Positions 33,674-42,058 of a stretch of DNA of 64,000 nt are shown piece by piece; position 1 is the first letter of the stretch, and each line of letters opens with the position of its first letter. The stretch is from Oscillospiraceae bacterium (GTDB taxonomy: Bacteria; Bacillota; Clostridia; Oscillospirales; Ruminococcaceae). The stretch lies in assembly GCA_015067215.1 (NCBI GenBank), contig SVMW01000001.1:35533-99532 (forward strand), given 5' to 3'. The notes under the pieces are model-generated. The model did no database searches. It was not told where the DNA came from and was given only the letters and a program-made list of their open reading frames with translations. A program made the position numbers and the translations under genes.

Positions 33674-34717
33674 TTACAATTCAATTTTGCCGTAGAGGCC
33701 TGTGCCGCCAAAGTCGTCAACAAGTTTTGTGTCTCTTGTTTTCTGAACCTGTGGTGCAGGTTTTTCTCTGCGGTCGCGGCGGCCGTTGTTTCTGCCGCCT
33801 TTTTTGTTGCCGCCATTGTTTTTTCTTGGTGCTGTGGAATAAACCACAACACGTCTCTGGCTGCCTTCGCCCTTGCTTTCGCTTCTTACGCCTTCAATTG
33901 CGCCAACTGTTGCGTGGATAATGCGTCTTTCGTAAGGGTTCATTGGCTCAAAGCTGTAGTATCTGCCGGTTTTGATAACCTTTGCAGCCATCTTTTTAGC
34001 CATCTGCTGAAGGTCTTTTTCGCGTTTCTGACGGTAGTCAGCAACATCAACAGAAATTTTTTCATCGCTGTCTTCAAAACGGTTTGCAGCAAGGCTTGTC
34101 AGGTAGCTGAGAGCTTCCATTGTTTCGCCTTTGCGGCCGATAAGGCAGCCTGCGTCATCGCCTGCGATTTTGATGATGTAACCTGTCTGTGTTTTGTAGA
34201 TTTTAAAAGTGTATTCGCCTGTGTAGAACTGGCCGATTACGCTTTTGATAAATTCCATGGAATATTTAACCTTTGCAGTTGCGTTTTCTGCAGGGATTTC
34301 TTCCAGTGCTGTTTCAGCAGTTTCAACTGTCTGTGTTTCTTCTGCTTTTTCTTCTTTTACAGGTTTTTCTGCTTTTTTGGTTTCCTGTTTAGCAGGTTTT
34401 TCTGCTTTTGCAGTTTTTTCTTCCTTTGCAGGTTTTTCTGCTTTTTTGCTTTCCTGTTTTGCAGGCTTTTCCGCTTTTTTAGCTTCCTGCTTTGCAGGTT
34501 TTTCTGCTTTAGGTTTAACTTCTTCAAAAAGGTCTTTTACGCTGAATTCTTCTTCGATTTCGCAAACCTTAACCTTTGCAGGTTTTTTGAAGAAAAATCT
34601 TTTTTCAGGATATTCCAGAACTTCGCATGTAACTTGTTCTCTTGTAAGGGATAATTCTCTGAGAGCAAGTTCAATAGCTTCGTCAACTGTGGAAGCCTGT
34701 TTGATAATTACTCTCAT
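33674..34717 (-). CDS. jag: Jag/KhpB RNA-binding protein (SpoIIIJ-associated)
   Basis: A 347-residue protein. The Jag-N domain covers residues 1-55 (IIKQASTVDEAIELALRELS and the FFFKKPAKVKV end), a long Lys/Glu/Ala linker spans about 70-135, then a KH domain (IKIAGDDAGCLIGRKGETME, GxxG loop as GRKG) and an R3H domain (MNPYERRIIHATVGAIEGVR, SKGEGSQRRVVV). The linker is built of repeats like KAEKPAKQE. It probably controls cell-wall and division mRNAs with KhpA. It directly follows yidC with two bases between. Confidence 0.94.
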   Translation of the reverse strand: MRVIIKQASTVDEAIELALRELSLTREQVTCEVLEYPEKRFFFKKPAKVKVCEIEEEFSVKDLFEEVKPKAEKPAKQEAKKAEKPAKQESKKAEKPAKEEKTAKAEKPAKQETKKAEKPVKEEKAEETQTVETAETALEEIPAENATAKVKYSMEFIKSVIGQFYTGEYTFKIYKTQTGYIIKIAGDDAGCLIGRKGETMEALSYLTSLAANRFEDSDEKISVDVADYRQKREKDLQQMAKKMAAKVIKTGRYYSFEPMNPYERRIIHATVGAIEGVRSESKGEGSQRRVVVYSTAPRKNNGGNKKGGRNNGRRDRREKPAPQVQKTRDTKLVDDFGGTGLYGKIEL

Positions 34718-34719
34718 GA

Positions 34720-35718
34720 TTATTCTCCGTACATATCTCTTTCAGCTTTTCTTGCAGCTTCAAGACGTTTTTTTGCAAGTTCAGCCTGGCTTGCTGTCAT
34801 TTTGCCGTCTTTGTCAGGAATAGCTTTGCCGTTTTTTGCAGCTTTGTTCTTTTTGCGTGCTTCTTTCATCTGTTCTTCAATTTTTGCTTTTTCCTTATCA
34901 GGGTCAAAGAAAATTCTGAGAACAAATTCCTGAAGAATACCGAACACGCTGGAGAAAATCCAGTAGATAGATACACCAGCAGGGATTACGAAGGAGATGT
35001 AACCGAACATAACGCCCATGTAGATAGGCATCCATTTCATCATACCTTCCATTTTCTGACCGTTGAGTTTTGTCATGATAACCTGCTGTGCAAGCATGAA
35101 CACAACGGAAAGAACAGGGATAATCCAGAGAATGCTGAAATCTTTGAGGTCTGGGATTGCTGTAAGGTCAAGGCCAACAAATGACATGTTGAGGTCCTGA
35201 CAGAAAGCAATCTGTTCTGCTTCAAAAATGCCTTTGAATGCATCAGGGTTGCTTCTTACTGTTGTAAGAATTGTAGACTGTGGTGAGTATCTTGAAAGTT
35301 CAACACCAAGACCTTTTACAACCTCTTTTGCCTGGTCAATAGCTTCTACAGGAATTCTTGCAAGGTGACGCAGTGGTTCGTAGATAACGTTGATAAGACC
35401 AAACAGAATTGGCATCTGGATAAGAAGAGGCAAGCAGCCTGCAGAAGCGGAAATGCCGTTTTCCTGCTGGAGACGTACAAGTTCTTCCTGACGTTTCTGT
35501 GGGTTGTTTGCGTATTTTTTGTTGATTTCGTTCATCATTGGCTGGAAAGCAGCCATTTTGATGGAAGATTTTTTCTGTTTCCAGGAAAGTGGGAACAGAA
35601 TGATTTTTGTTAAGAGTGTGAAAATGATAAGGGACACACCGTAGTTACCTACAAAGTCGTAGATAAATTTCAATAACCAACCAAGTGGTATTGCGAAGAT
35701 GTTAAAAATTCCACCCAT
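34720..35718 (-). CDS. yidC: Membrane protein insertase YidC/OxaA (SpoIIIJ type)
   Basis: A 332-residue insertase with five helices that inserts membrane proteins with or without SecYEG. The conserved hydrophilic-groove Arg is in FPLSWKQKKSSIKMA and its neighbourhood, and the family stretch GISASAGCLPLLIQMPILFG is present. No cleavable lipoprotein Cys is evident at the N-terminus. The C-terminal tail (KARKKNKAAKNG...) is basic, suited to ribosome contact. RBS GGAGG. It lies upstream of jag in one transcript. Confidence 0.96.
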   Translation of the reverse strand: MGGIFNIFAIPLGWLLKFIYDFVGNYGVSLIIFTLLTKIILFPLSWKQKKSSIKMAAFQPMMNEINKKYANNPQKRQEELVRLQQENGISASAGCLPLLIQMPILFGLINVIYEPLRHLARIPVEAIDQAKEVVKGLGVELSRYSPQSTILTTVRSNPDAFKGIFEAEQIAFCQDLNMSFVGLDLTAIPDLKDFSILWIIPVLSVVFMLAQQVIMTKLNGQKMEGMMKWMPIYMGVMFGYISFVIPAGVSIYWIFSSVFGILQEFVLRIFFDPDKEKAKIEEQMKEARKKNKAAKNGKAIPDKDGKMTASQAELAKKRLEAARKAERDMYGE

Positions 35719-35909
35719 TTGTTTTTCCTCCGGGTTTTTGTAGCTTGTGCGGGCAATGAGAAATAACTGTTGTTGTTTTTCACCTTGAACGAAGGTAAAT
35801 GTCTCGCCGGTTAAACAAACCCAATATAATACATAAGATACTGCGTACCGGCAGATTATTCCCTTTGCTCAGAACGGAACATATTTGTTGCAGCTTAATT
35901 GCCCTTTGT

Positions 35910-36149
35910 TTAATTTTTGTTTGTCCATTTGCCTTTTGGCGGGACAGGGTCGATGCCGCCTTTGCAGAAAGGGTTGCACCGCAGAATGCGGTATGTGCCA
36001 AGTAAAACCCCTTTTATAACCCCGTGAATTTCAATTGCCTGTATCATATAAGATGAACAGGTGGGGTAAAATCTGCAGCGGTCACCAAGGGCAGGGGAGA
36101 TAAATTTCTGATAAAACCGTATAGGTAATATAAAAAATTTTTTAATCAT
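35910..36149 (-). CDS. yidD: Membrane protein insertion efficiency factor YidD
   Basis: A 79-residue protein with the family signature [20 protein letters not shown] and [16 protein letters not shown]. It aids YidC-dependent insertion. It overlaps the 3-prime end of rnpA by 8 bases. Between it and yidC lie 191 bases without a visible gene or clear promoter; the usual gene order is kept. Confidence 0.95.
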   Translation of the reverse strand: MIKKFFILPIRFYQKFISPALGDRCRFYPTCSSYMIQAIEIHGVIKGVLLGTYRILRCNPFCKGGIDPVPPKGKWTNKN

Positions 36150-36480
36150 TGTTAATCAGTCCTGCCTGCTGTGCGAGGTTTCTCAGCTGGGCTTCCACCT
36201 GCTGCTGCTTTACATAGGCGGTTTTTGCACGGGCAACAAGAATAATGTCGTACCCTGCGTTCATATCAAAACCGATGTTGCGCACGCTCTGGCGGAGAAC
36301 ACGTCTTGCACGGTTGCGTTTTACCGCATTGCCAACCTTTTTGCTGCTTGTAATGCCGAAACGGGTAAAACCATAGCGGTTTTTGATAACGTACATTACA
36401 ACAAGGCTGTCAACATAACCTTTGCCGCGTTTGTATGCCCTGAGAAATTCTCTGTTCTGGTTTACTGCTTTTAATTTCAT
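36142..36480 (-). CDS. rnpA: Ribonuclease P protein component
   Basis: A 112-residue basic protein that assists the RNase P RNA in maturing tRNA 5-prime ends. The signature [13 protein letters not shown] (the RNR motif) follows [11 protein letters not shown] start at ATG 36480 (MKLKAVNQ) with AAAGGG upstream rather than at 36519, where the extra residues (MFLYGKNN) come from the leader. Confidence 0.95.
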   Translation of the reverse strand: MKLKAVNQNREFLRAYKRGKGYVDSLVVMYVIKNRYGFTRFGITSSKKVGNAVKRNRARRVLRQSVRNIGFDMNAGYDIILVARAKTAYVKQQQVEAQLRNLAQQAGLINND

Positions 36481-36521
36481 TTGCGTTTTCCCTTTGTTGT
36501 TTTTCCCGTATAGAAACAAAG

Positions 36522-36574
36522 ACCACCCTTGTGGCCGCTATTTAAAACAAGCACTGTGCCGGTGGTCCTTTTTT
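36522..36574 (-). promoter_or_regulatory. Hairpin between rpmH and rnpA
   Basis: GACCACC and GGTGGTC pair around a loop of about 30 bases, with T-rich sequence on both sides. It may act as a partial terminator or processing site that lowers rnpA relative to rpmH expression. Confidence 0.45.
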
Positions 36575-36620
36575 AACTATATCAAGGATTTAGAACAACA
36601 AATTTCTCTTTAACGATAAA

Positions 36621-36755
36621 TTAAACAGCTAATTTTGCTCTGCCTTTAGATCTTCTTGCAGCAATAACTTTTCTGCCGTTTTTAGTTGCCATTCTGCCCA
36701 AGAAACCGTGAACTTTTGCACGGGAGCGTTTTTTTGGCTGGTAAGTTCTTTTCAT
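36621..36755 (-). CDS. rpmH: Ribosomal protein L34
   Basis: A 44-residue highly basic ribosomal protein: [20 protein letters not shown] then [20 protein letters not shown] and KLAV. It is the standard length and sequence for L34 of the large subunit. AGGAGGACAA lies upstream of the ATG. It heads the rpmH-rnpA-yidD-yidC-jag run and is the usual flank of dnaA, from which it is separated here by the barstar genes. Confidence 0.98.
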   Translation of the reverse strand: MKRTYQPKKRSRAKVHGFLGRMATKNGRKVIAARRSKGRAKLAV

Positions 36756-36852
36756 TTGATTGTCCTCCTGTTAGTTTTTTTATATGCAAACAGCGCCTTG
36801 TTGCGCCGCTGCCAACTTGTTAAACGGGGTCAGCATACCCCTACGAATTAAC

Positions 36853-36882
36853 AGTATATAATAAACAAGTATAAAATGTCAA
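36853..36882 (-). promoter_or_regulatory. Promoter of the rpmH operon
   Basis: On the minus strand TTGACA (36882-36877) and TATACT (36858-36853) lie 18 bases apart, about 100 bases upstream of rpmH. The leader between them and the gene is GC-rich and might fold. Confidence 0.65.
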
Positions 36883-36929
36883 GGAAAATTTTTTACAGAA
36901 AAGTGAGTAAAATAAAGGAAAATCAACAC

Positions 36930-36961
36930 TTTTCCACATTTTGCGGACATGTTGTTGAAAA
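36930..36961. other. DnaA-box-like words upstream of rpmH
   Basis: TTTTCCACA at 36930 (one mismatch to TTATCCACA) and TTTTCAACA (as TGTTGAAAA) at 36953, in AT-rich DNA. They could belong to an origin sub-region on the left of the barstar insertion. The gap 36756-37067 otherwise holds the rpmH promoter and the barstar terminator. Confidence 0.5.
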
Positions 36962-37004
36962 GTTTTTAACAGTGCAATATATCTTGTGTTTTTTTATAAT
37001 TTTC

Positions 37005-37050
37005 AAAAAAAATACCTGAACTGATATTTTAAAAGTTCAGGTATTTCTTT
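37005..37050 (-). terminator. Terminator of the barstar array
   Basis: On the minus strand ATACCTGAAC pairs with GTTCAGGTAT around a 13-base loop and is followed by T8. The left arm includes the start of a barstar-like reading frame (see 37040-37067). Confidence 0.85.
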
Positions 37051-37067
37051 TATCATTTTTCTTCCTT
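37040..37067 (-). pseudogene. Remnant of a fourth barstar gene start
   Basis: After the stop of the third gene the inter-gene spacer is repeated again: an AAAAGGA ribosome site, then ATG and codons for MIKEIP, identical to the start of each barstar copy. The frame then runs into the terminator stem and stops within 18 codons. It looks like the scar of a lost fourth copy. Confidence 0.7.
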
Positions 37068-37400
37068 TTAATTTATAAGTTTGTAGGTAAAGTTTGGTGT
37101 TTCGTTGTGTACTCTTTCAAATACTTCCAACATTATTTTACATTCTTCCTGCCAGTTTTCCGGCATTGAATAATATCCGTAGATATGTGCTTCTACTTCA
37201 TCATCGAATAAATATGAAAGACAGTCCCACAAAGCATCCCAGTTTTCTCCGTAATATTCAGGCAAACCGAATTTTTCCTTTAAAAGCAGATGCACTTCCT
37301 GCCAATATCTGCATTTTGAGAAATCAAGAATTATAGGGTTTTCAGTTATATCTTTAAATTCGTAATATGATTCATCGTATCTTGGTATTTCTTTTATCAT
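37068..37400 (-). CDS. Barstar-family ribonuclease inhibitor, tandem copy A
   Basis: A 110-residue protein of the barstar (barnase inhibitor) family. GLPEYYGENWDALWDCL (residues 46-62) matches the barnase-binding helix of barstar almost word for word, including both Asp residues that contact the toxin; EECKIMLEVF matches the helix with the Glu contact. It shares the first 60 residues with copies B and C, but SYLFDDEVEA after WDCL is different. RBS AAGGAG. Third of three in the operon. No RNase toxin is visible nearby. Confidence 0.9.
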   Translation of the reverse strand: MIKEIPRYDESYYEFKDITENPIILDFSKCRYWQEVHLLLKEKFGLPEYYGENWDALWDCLSYLFDDEVEAHIYGYYSMPENWQEECKIMLEVFERVHNETPNFTYKLIN

Positions 37401-37411
37401 TTTTTCTCCTT

Positions 37412-37750
37412 TTAATTTATAAGTTTGTAGGTAAAATTTGGTGTTCTTTCGTGAACATCATCAAATATTTCCAGCATCAATTTGCATTCTTCCTGCCAGT
37501 TTTCCGGCATTGAATAATACCCATAAATATGTACTTCCCAATCTCCCTGATGCAAAAATAATCCGTCAAGACAATCCCAAAGTGCATCCCAGTTTTCTCC
37601 GTAATACTCAGGCAAACCGAATTTTTCCTTTAACAGCAGATGTACTTCCTGCCAGTATTTACATTTTGAGAAATCAAGAATTATCGGGTTTTCGGTTATA
37701 TCTTTAAATTCATAATATGATTCATCGTATCTTGGTATTTCTTTTATCAT
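37412..37750 (-). CDS. Barstar-family ribonuclease inhibitor, tandem copy B
   Basis: 112 residues, nearly identical to its neighbours over the first 60 residues and the last 40 or so. The differing patch is DGLFLHQGDWEV (about residues 63-74), two residues longer than in copy A. Its spacing to copy C (11 bases) contains the same ribosome site, consistent with unequal duplication. It probably binds and neutralises a barnase-like toxin different from those of copies A and C. Confidence 0.9.
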   Translation of the reverse strand: MIKEIPRYDESYYEFKDITENPIILDFSKCKYWQEVHLLLKEKFGLPEYYGENWDALWDCLDGLFLHQGDWEVHIYGYYSMPENWQEECKLMLEIFDDVHERTPNFTYKLIN

Positions 37751-37761
37751 TTTTTCTCCTT

Positions 37762-38097
37762 TTAATTTATAAGTTTGTAGGTAAAGTTTGGTGTTTCGTT
37801 GTGAACATCATCGAAAACTTCCAGCATCAACTTACATTCTTCCTGCCAGTTTTCCGGCATTGAATAATATCCGTAGATATGTGCTTCATATTTATCTTTA
37901 TAAAAAATATCTCTGAGACAGTCCCACAAAGCATCCCAGTTTTCTCCGTAATATTCAGGCAAACCGAATTTTTCCTTTAAAAGCAGATGCACTTCCTGCC
38001 AGTATTTACATTTTGAAAAATCAAGAATTATAGGGTTTTCGGTTATATCTTTAAATTCGTAATAAGATTCATCGTATCTTGGTATTTCTTTTATCAT
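37762..38097 (-). CDS. Barstar-family ribonuclease inhibitor, tandem copy C
   Basis: 111 residues; the first gene of the array on the minus strand. It differs from the others mainly at RDIFYKDKYEA after WDCL. The upstream bases (ACAGGTTTA before ATG) show a weak ribosome site (AGGAGGACAGG) about 10 bases before the ATG. It begins about 500 bases from the dnaA start and is transcribed divergently from it. Confidence 0.9.
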   Translation of the reverse strand: MIKEIPRYDESYYEFKDITENPIILDFSKCKYWQEVHLLLKEKFGLPEYYGENWDALWDCLRDIFYKDKYEAHIYGYYSMPENWQEECKLMLEVFDDVHNETPNFTYKLIN

Positions 38098-38597
38098 TAA
38101 ACCTGTCCTCCTATATAATTTCGTAAAAGGTGTCGTAGTGGTTGTAGGTTACAAAGATGTTTATATTAAGGAATTATGATTTATTTTAACACATACTTTT
38201 CCGTTTTAAAAGTATTGCAGCTGTGTTGCATCTTTGTCGCAAATTATGTGCGCAACTGTTGATTTTATGTTGCACAAGGGGCGGTTTTTCCGCTTGTGGA
38301 GCCACTTTTTTCACTGTAAAGTGTTTTGCTTTACACCATTTGCATTTTTGCTTTTTTGGTGATATATTACTGACACACAAAAAGGCATTACGGCGGACAG
38401 TTTAAAGGCCTTTAAGCTGTCTGTCACTTTTAAAACTGCAGCCCCAGGCGCCGGGCTTTGTCCTTTTTGCATATTTATATTATTTATATTATTAAACTAT
38501 ATATTTATATTGTACTTTTGCAGTTTTTGTGCTATAATTATATAGTTAAAAAGTATACCCGTTTTTATATAGATTTTAAAATTACAGGAGATTTCAA
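38098..38597. other. dnaA upstream region with a long palindrome
   Basis: A 500-base gene-free gap. GACAG-TTTAAAGG-CCTTTAA-GCTGTC (38396-38421) is a near-perfect palindrome of 26 bases, followed by a GC-rich patch and then AT-rich DNA leading to the dnaA promoter. I do not see DnaA boxes here, unlike the Bacillus layout. A possible open reading frame on the minus strand lacks a ribosome site. Confidence 0.45.
38510..38538 (+). promoter_or_regulatory. Promoter of dnaA
   Basis: TTGTAC (38510) and TATAAT (38533) with 17-base spacing, 60 bases upstream of the dnaA ATG. Confidence 0.65.
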
Positions 38598-39896
38598 ATG
38601 AACTCATTCAACGACGTTTTTGTTGCGGTTAAGGAACAATGCAGAAAAAATATTGTGGAAGCAAGTTTCAATCTGTTTATTGAACCGCTGGAGCTGGACC
38701 GCATTGAAGACAACACAGCATTTATCACAACAAACAGCGAATGGGCAAAGGGCATTATTGAAGAACGTTTTTCTTTCCACATCAAAAAAGCATTTGAAGA
38801 AATTCTGGGCTTTACACTGATGGTTAAAATTGAAGTTAAGGAACAGGACGAAGGCGAAGTTGCAAAACCAATCAACGGCGGACAGTATGCACTTACATTC
38901 GACACATTTATCATAGGTTCTTCCAACAAGTTTGCACACGCTGCAGCACTTGCAGTTGCACAGAACCCTGCAACAGCATATAACCCGCTGTTTATCTACG
39001 GCGATTCCGGCCTTGGCAAAACCCATCTGCTTAAAGCTATTGAGGCAGAGGTTTTGAAAAACAACCCTAAGGCAAATGTAATTTATGTTGACGGCGAAAC
39101 TTTTACAAACGAAATTGTTACCGCTATCAGAGAAAACAAGACAAACGAATTTCACAACAAATACCGTCAGGTAGATGTTCTGCTGGTGGACGATATTCAG
39201 TTTATCGCAGGCAGAGAAAGAACACAGGAAGAGTTTTTCCACACATTCAACGCACTGCACAATGCAGGCAAACAGATTGTTCTGGTATCTGACCGTCCTG
39301 CAAAGGAAATAAAAAGCCTTGAGGACCGCCTGAGAACACGTTTTGAATGGGGCCTTACAGCCGACATTCAGGCACCGGACTTTGAAACACGCTGTGCAAT
39401 TATCAAAAGAAAAGCAGACCTGCTGCGTCTTGATATCAAAAACGATGCGGTGGAATTTATTGCAGGCAAGGTAAAAACAAACATCCGTCAGCTTGAAGGC
39501 GTTGTTAAAAAACTGGACGCACTGAAACGTCTGGAAAACAAACCGCCTATACTTGTAAACGCACAGATTGCCGTTAAGGATATTCTTAACGAGGAACTGC
39601 CTGTGCCTGTTACAATTGAAAAAATTATTGAAGAGGTAAGCCGCAGCTATTCCGTTGCACCGTCCGACGTAAAAGGCAAAAAGAGAACACAGAACATTGC
39701 CGAAGCCAGAAAAATGGCGATGTACATTGTCAGACAGGTTTGTGAGCTGAGTATGGAGGATATAGGCAAGGAATTTGGCGGCAGAGACCATTCCACAGTT
39801 GTTTATTCCATCAGCAATGTGGAAGAAAAAATGGAAAAAGACTCTTTCTACAGAGGAAACATTGAAGATATTATTAAAAATATCAAAACTTTGTAA
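38598..39896 (+). CDS. dnaA: Chromosomal replication initiator protein DnaA
   Basis: A 432-residue AAA+ initiator that binds oriC and melts it. Domain I covers residues 1-75; the linker is short (KEQDEGEVAKPINGG). The AAA+ core shows Walker A YGDSGLGKTHLLKAI, Walker B LLVDDIQFIAG and the arginine-finger area LRTRFEWGL. The C-terminal DNA-binding domain carries GKEFGGRDHSTVVYSISNVE. RBS AGGAG. It is followed by the origin region and dnaN. Confidence 0.98.
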   Translation: MNSFNDVFVAVKEQCRKNIVEASFNLFIEPLELDRIEDNTAFITTNSEWAKGIIEERFSFHIKKAFEEILGFTLMVKIEVKEQDEGEVAKPINGGQYALTFDTFIIGSSNKFAHAAALAVAQNPATAYNPLFIYGDSGLGKTHLLKAIEAEVLKNNPKANVIYVDGETFTNEIVTAIRENKTNEFHNKYRQVDVLLVDDIQFIAGRERTQEEFFHTFNALHNAGKQIVLVSDRPAKEIKSLEDRLRTRFEWGLTADIQAPDFETRCAIIKRKADLLRLDIKNDAVEFIAGKVKTNIRQLEGVVKKLDALKRLENKPPILVNAQIAVKDILNEELPVPVTIEKIIEEVSRSYSVAPSDVKGKKRTQNIAEARKMAMYIVRQVCELSMEDIGKEFGGRDHSTVVYSISNVEEKMEKDSFYRGNIEDIIKNIKTL

Positions 39897-40227
39897 TTTA
39901 AGGTATAAATCCCCTGTCTTAACAATTGCGTGCAGATGATATGTGCCCCTGCAACAGTTTATACAGGCAGAAATCAATTTAAAATTTGATTATCCCAAGA
40001 GGTGAAACGGAGAGCGGAGCTCTCCTTATATAAAATAAATATTGCCGCAAAACTCTGTCAAAAGGGAGAGCGTAGCCGCCGGATGGCGGCAGGGCGATAC
40101 GAAACCGGGGCGGCAGTCCTTTCATATTCCGCGTTTGCGGGGGTGTGGGGGGAATCGCAACCCCCCACGCCTTTTGTTACTTTTCTGCAAGAAAAGTAAG
40201 GGTAACTTTTAAACAAAGTTTTTAAAA
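39897..40227. repeat. dnaA-side flank of the origin, with a palindromic R3 repeat
   Basis: Gene-free. GTTACTTTTC-TGCA-GAAAAGTAA (40176-40199) is a palindrome related to those at 6616 and 43403. A GC-richer stretch (about 40060-40175) containing GGAATCGCAACCCCCCACGC precedes it. An open frame at 40002 has no support and looks spurious. Confidence 0.45.
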
Positions 40228-40475
40228 GTTAACAACAACTTTTCAACATTGTCAACAGCTGCAAAAGTTGTTATGTTGATTCCACATTTTATCCACAAAG
40301 TTTTCAAGAACAAAAAACGGCAGAAAAACTGCCCGCCAAGCGGACTTTTTACAGTTTTCAACAAATTCACAGTCTCTACTACTACTACTAAAATTTAGTT
40401 AGTGAGTTTTGAATTTTTTGCCGTTAAAAACGAAAAAATTAAATTTTTTACCATTGCTGTTTTGTTGAAAAATAA
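40228..40475 (+). other. Probable replication origin (oriC) with DnaA box and DnaA-trio repeats
   Basis: TTATCCACA, the consensus DnaA box, is at 40289-40297. TTTTCAACA words lie at 40240, 40355 and 40463 (reverse). After AAATTCACAG comes CTACTACTACTACTA (40376-40390), a run of five trinucleotides that match the DnaA-trio (3-prime GAT repeats on the other strand), then AT-rich DNA to 40460. In B. subtilis the same order (box, TCCACAG, CTACTA-type trios, AT-rich) marks the unwinding site. It lies between dnaA and dnaN with the trios pointing toward dnaN. Confidence 0.8.
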
Positions 40476-40510
40476 AACAGGGTAAAAAAGAGGATTAATG
40501 TAATTCAAAA

Positions 40511-40621
40511 TACCATTCTGAGACAAGTGTAACGACCGAAGAATCTCCCGGGTTAGTAAAAATATCGGTTTTAAATGAGCCCCTGAAAACAGAGAGATTA
40601 TCCACTGAGTTCAGAATGACA
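40511..40621. repeat. Dispersed inverted repeat R1, copy 8
   Basis: From CCATTCTGAGACAAGTGT to GAGTTCAGAATGACA, inner arms GAAGAATCTCCC and AGAGATTATC. It lies between the putative unwinding site and dnaN. Confidence 0.8.
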
Positions 40622-40746
40622 GGAAAAAGTTTCATTATTACATAAAATTGTTCATAATAAAAACTTATTATCAGCAATTAATAAAATATTTATCAATAAT
40701 AAAAAAAATTAAAATACATCCTTATATAAAAGAAAGGAAATACAAG

Positions 40747-41850
40747 ATGAAGATTATCTGCGACAAAAACACTCTGAGCGAAGCTATACAGACAGTTTCC
40801 CGTGCAGTTGCTGTAAAAAGCAATCTTGCATCTATTGAAGGTATTCTGTTTGTGGCAGAAAACGGAACTCTGACACTTACAGGCTATGATTTTGAAATGG
40901 GTATCAAAACCACATTTGAATGTGATGTTGAACTGGAAGGCGACATTGTTCTCAATGCAAATCTTCTGGGCAACATTGTAAGAAAATCTGCAAGTGACGA
41001 AATAAGCATTGAATGCGATGACAAAATGAACTGCAAAATCAAATGTGGTGTTGCAGAATATAACATCAAAGGCATTGACAGCACAGATTATCCTGATTTT
41101 CCTGCTCCGTCCAGAGACAACAGCATTAAAATTGACAACAGCCTGTTCTGCGAAATGGTTGACTATGTTATCTACGCTGTAAGCCAGGACGAAAAACGCC
41201 CTGCACATACAGGTGTACTGGTTAAACTTGAAAACAGAAAACTGACAATGGTTGCACTTGACGGTTACCGTCTTGCAGTGTGCGAAAGAGAAGTTGATTT
41301 TGAAGGCAACTTCAGCATGATTGTGCCTGCAAAAGCTATGAACGAAGTGAGAAAAATTGTTGGTGATACAGACGGCAAACTTACAATTTTTGCAAACAGA
41401 AGATACATTATCTTCAATGCAAAGGAATTTATTGTTCTGTCCCGTCTGCTTGAAGGCGAATTCCTTGATTACAACAAGGCTATTCCTAAAAACTTCTCCA
41501 TTAAAGCTACACTCAACACAAAGGAATTTATCAATGTGATTGACCGTGTAAGCCTTATTATTACCGAAAGACTTAAAAACCCTGTTAAGCTGACAGTTGA
41601 CGAAGGTGCTATTGAAGTAAAATGTACCACAGAAATAGGTGCGGTTTATGACGAAGTAAGTGCAGATGTTGACGGCGGCCCGCTTGAAATAGGTTTTAAC
41701 AACAAATATCTGCTTGATGCACTTAAAGCTTCAAAACAGGACGAACTTGTATTCCAGTTTACAGGCAGTCTTTCCCCTTGTGTAATCACACCAAAAGACA
41801 ACGATGCATTCACATATCTTGTATTACCTGTGAGGTTCAAAAATGACTGA
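40747..41850 (+). CDS. dnaN: DNA polymerase III beta subunit (sliding clamp)
   Basis: A 367-residue clamp of three similar domains; the dimer encircles DNA and tethers polymerase III. The start is ATG 40747 (MKIICDKNTLSEAIQTVSRA) with AAAGGAAA upstream; a longer frame from 40648 includes AT-rich leader. The C-terminus ITPKDNDAFTYLVLPVR is typical. It overlaps yaaA by 8 bases, giving a coupled dnaN-yaaA-recF-remB run. Confidence 0.97.
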   Translation: MKIICDKNTLSEAIQTVSRAVAVKSNLASIEGILFVAENGTLTLTGYDFEMGIKTTFECDVELEGDIVLNANLLGNIVRKSASDEISIECDDKMNCKIKCGVAEYNIKGIDSTDYPDFPAPSRDNSIKIDNSLFCEMVDYVIYAVSQDEKRPAHTGVLVKLENRKLTMVALDGYRLAVCEREVDFEGNFSMIVPAKAMNEVRKIVGDTDGKLTIFANRRYIIFNAKEFIVLSRLLEGEFLDYNKAIPKNFSIKATLNTKEFINVIDRVSLIITERLKNPVKLTVDEGAIEVKCTTEIGAVYDEVSADVDGGPLEIGFNNKYLLDALKASKQDELVFQFTGSLSPCVITPKDNDAFTYLVLPVRFKND

Positions 41851-42058
41851 TATTAAAGTTAAACCACCTTTTATCAAGCTTGACCAGTTTCTTAAATTTG
41901 CAAATGCCATCTACAGCGGCGGTGAAGCAAAAACTGTTATTCAGGACGGTCTTGTATATGTAAACGGCGAAGTTTGCACAATGCGTGGAAAAAAACTGTA
42001 TGACGGTTATATTGTAAGCTTTGAAGGCGAAGATTTTAAGGTTTGTATAAGTGAATAA
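41843..42058 (+). CDS. yaaA: S4-domain RNA-binding protein YaaA
   Basis: A 71-residue protein containing an S4-like RNA-binding fold (FIKLDQFLKFANAIYSGGEA and VYVNGEVCTMRGKKL). This small gene is the standard neighbour between dnaN and recF; it is thought to help ribosome assembly. It overlaps both dnaN (8 bases) and recF (8 bases). Confidence 0.93.
   Translation: MTDIKVKPPFIKLDQFLKFANAIYSGGEAKTVIQDGLVYVNGEVCTMRGKKLYDGYIVSFEGEDFKVCISE

Noticed and set aside
38186..38380. Open frames upstream of dnaA
   Set aside because: No ribosome site, no recognisable protein pattern, and overlapping frames on both strands.
38604..39977. Long antisense frame across dnaA (457 codons)
   Set aside because: A by-product of biased codon use in dnaA; Cys/Asn-rich nonsense protein. 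Similar long antisense frames oppose gyrA, gyrB and mnmE.
40002..40199. 65-residue open frame inside the origin region
   Set aside because: No ribosome site and low-complexity composition; it spans a palindromic repeat.
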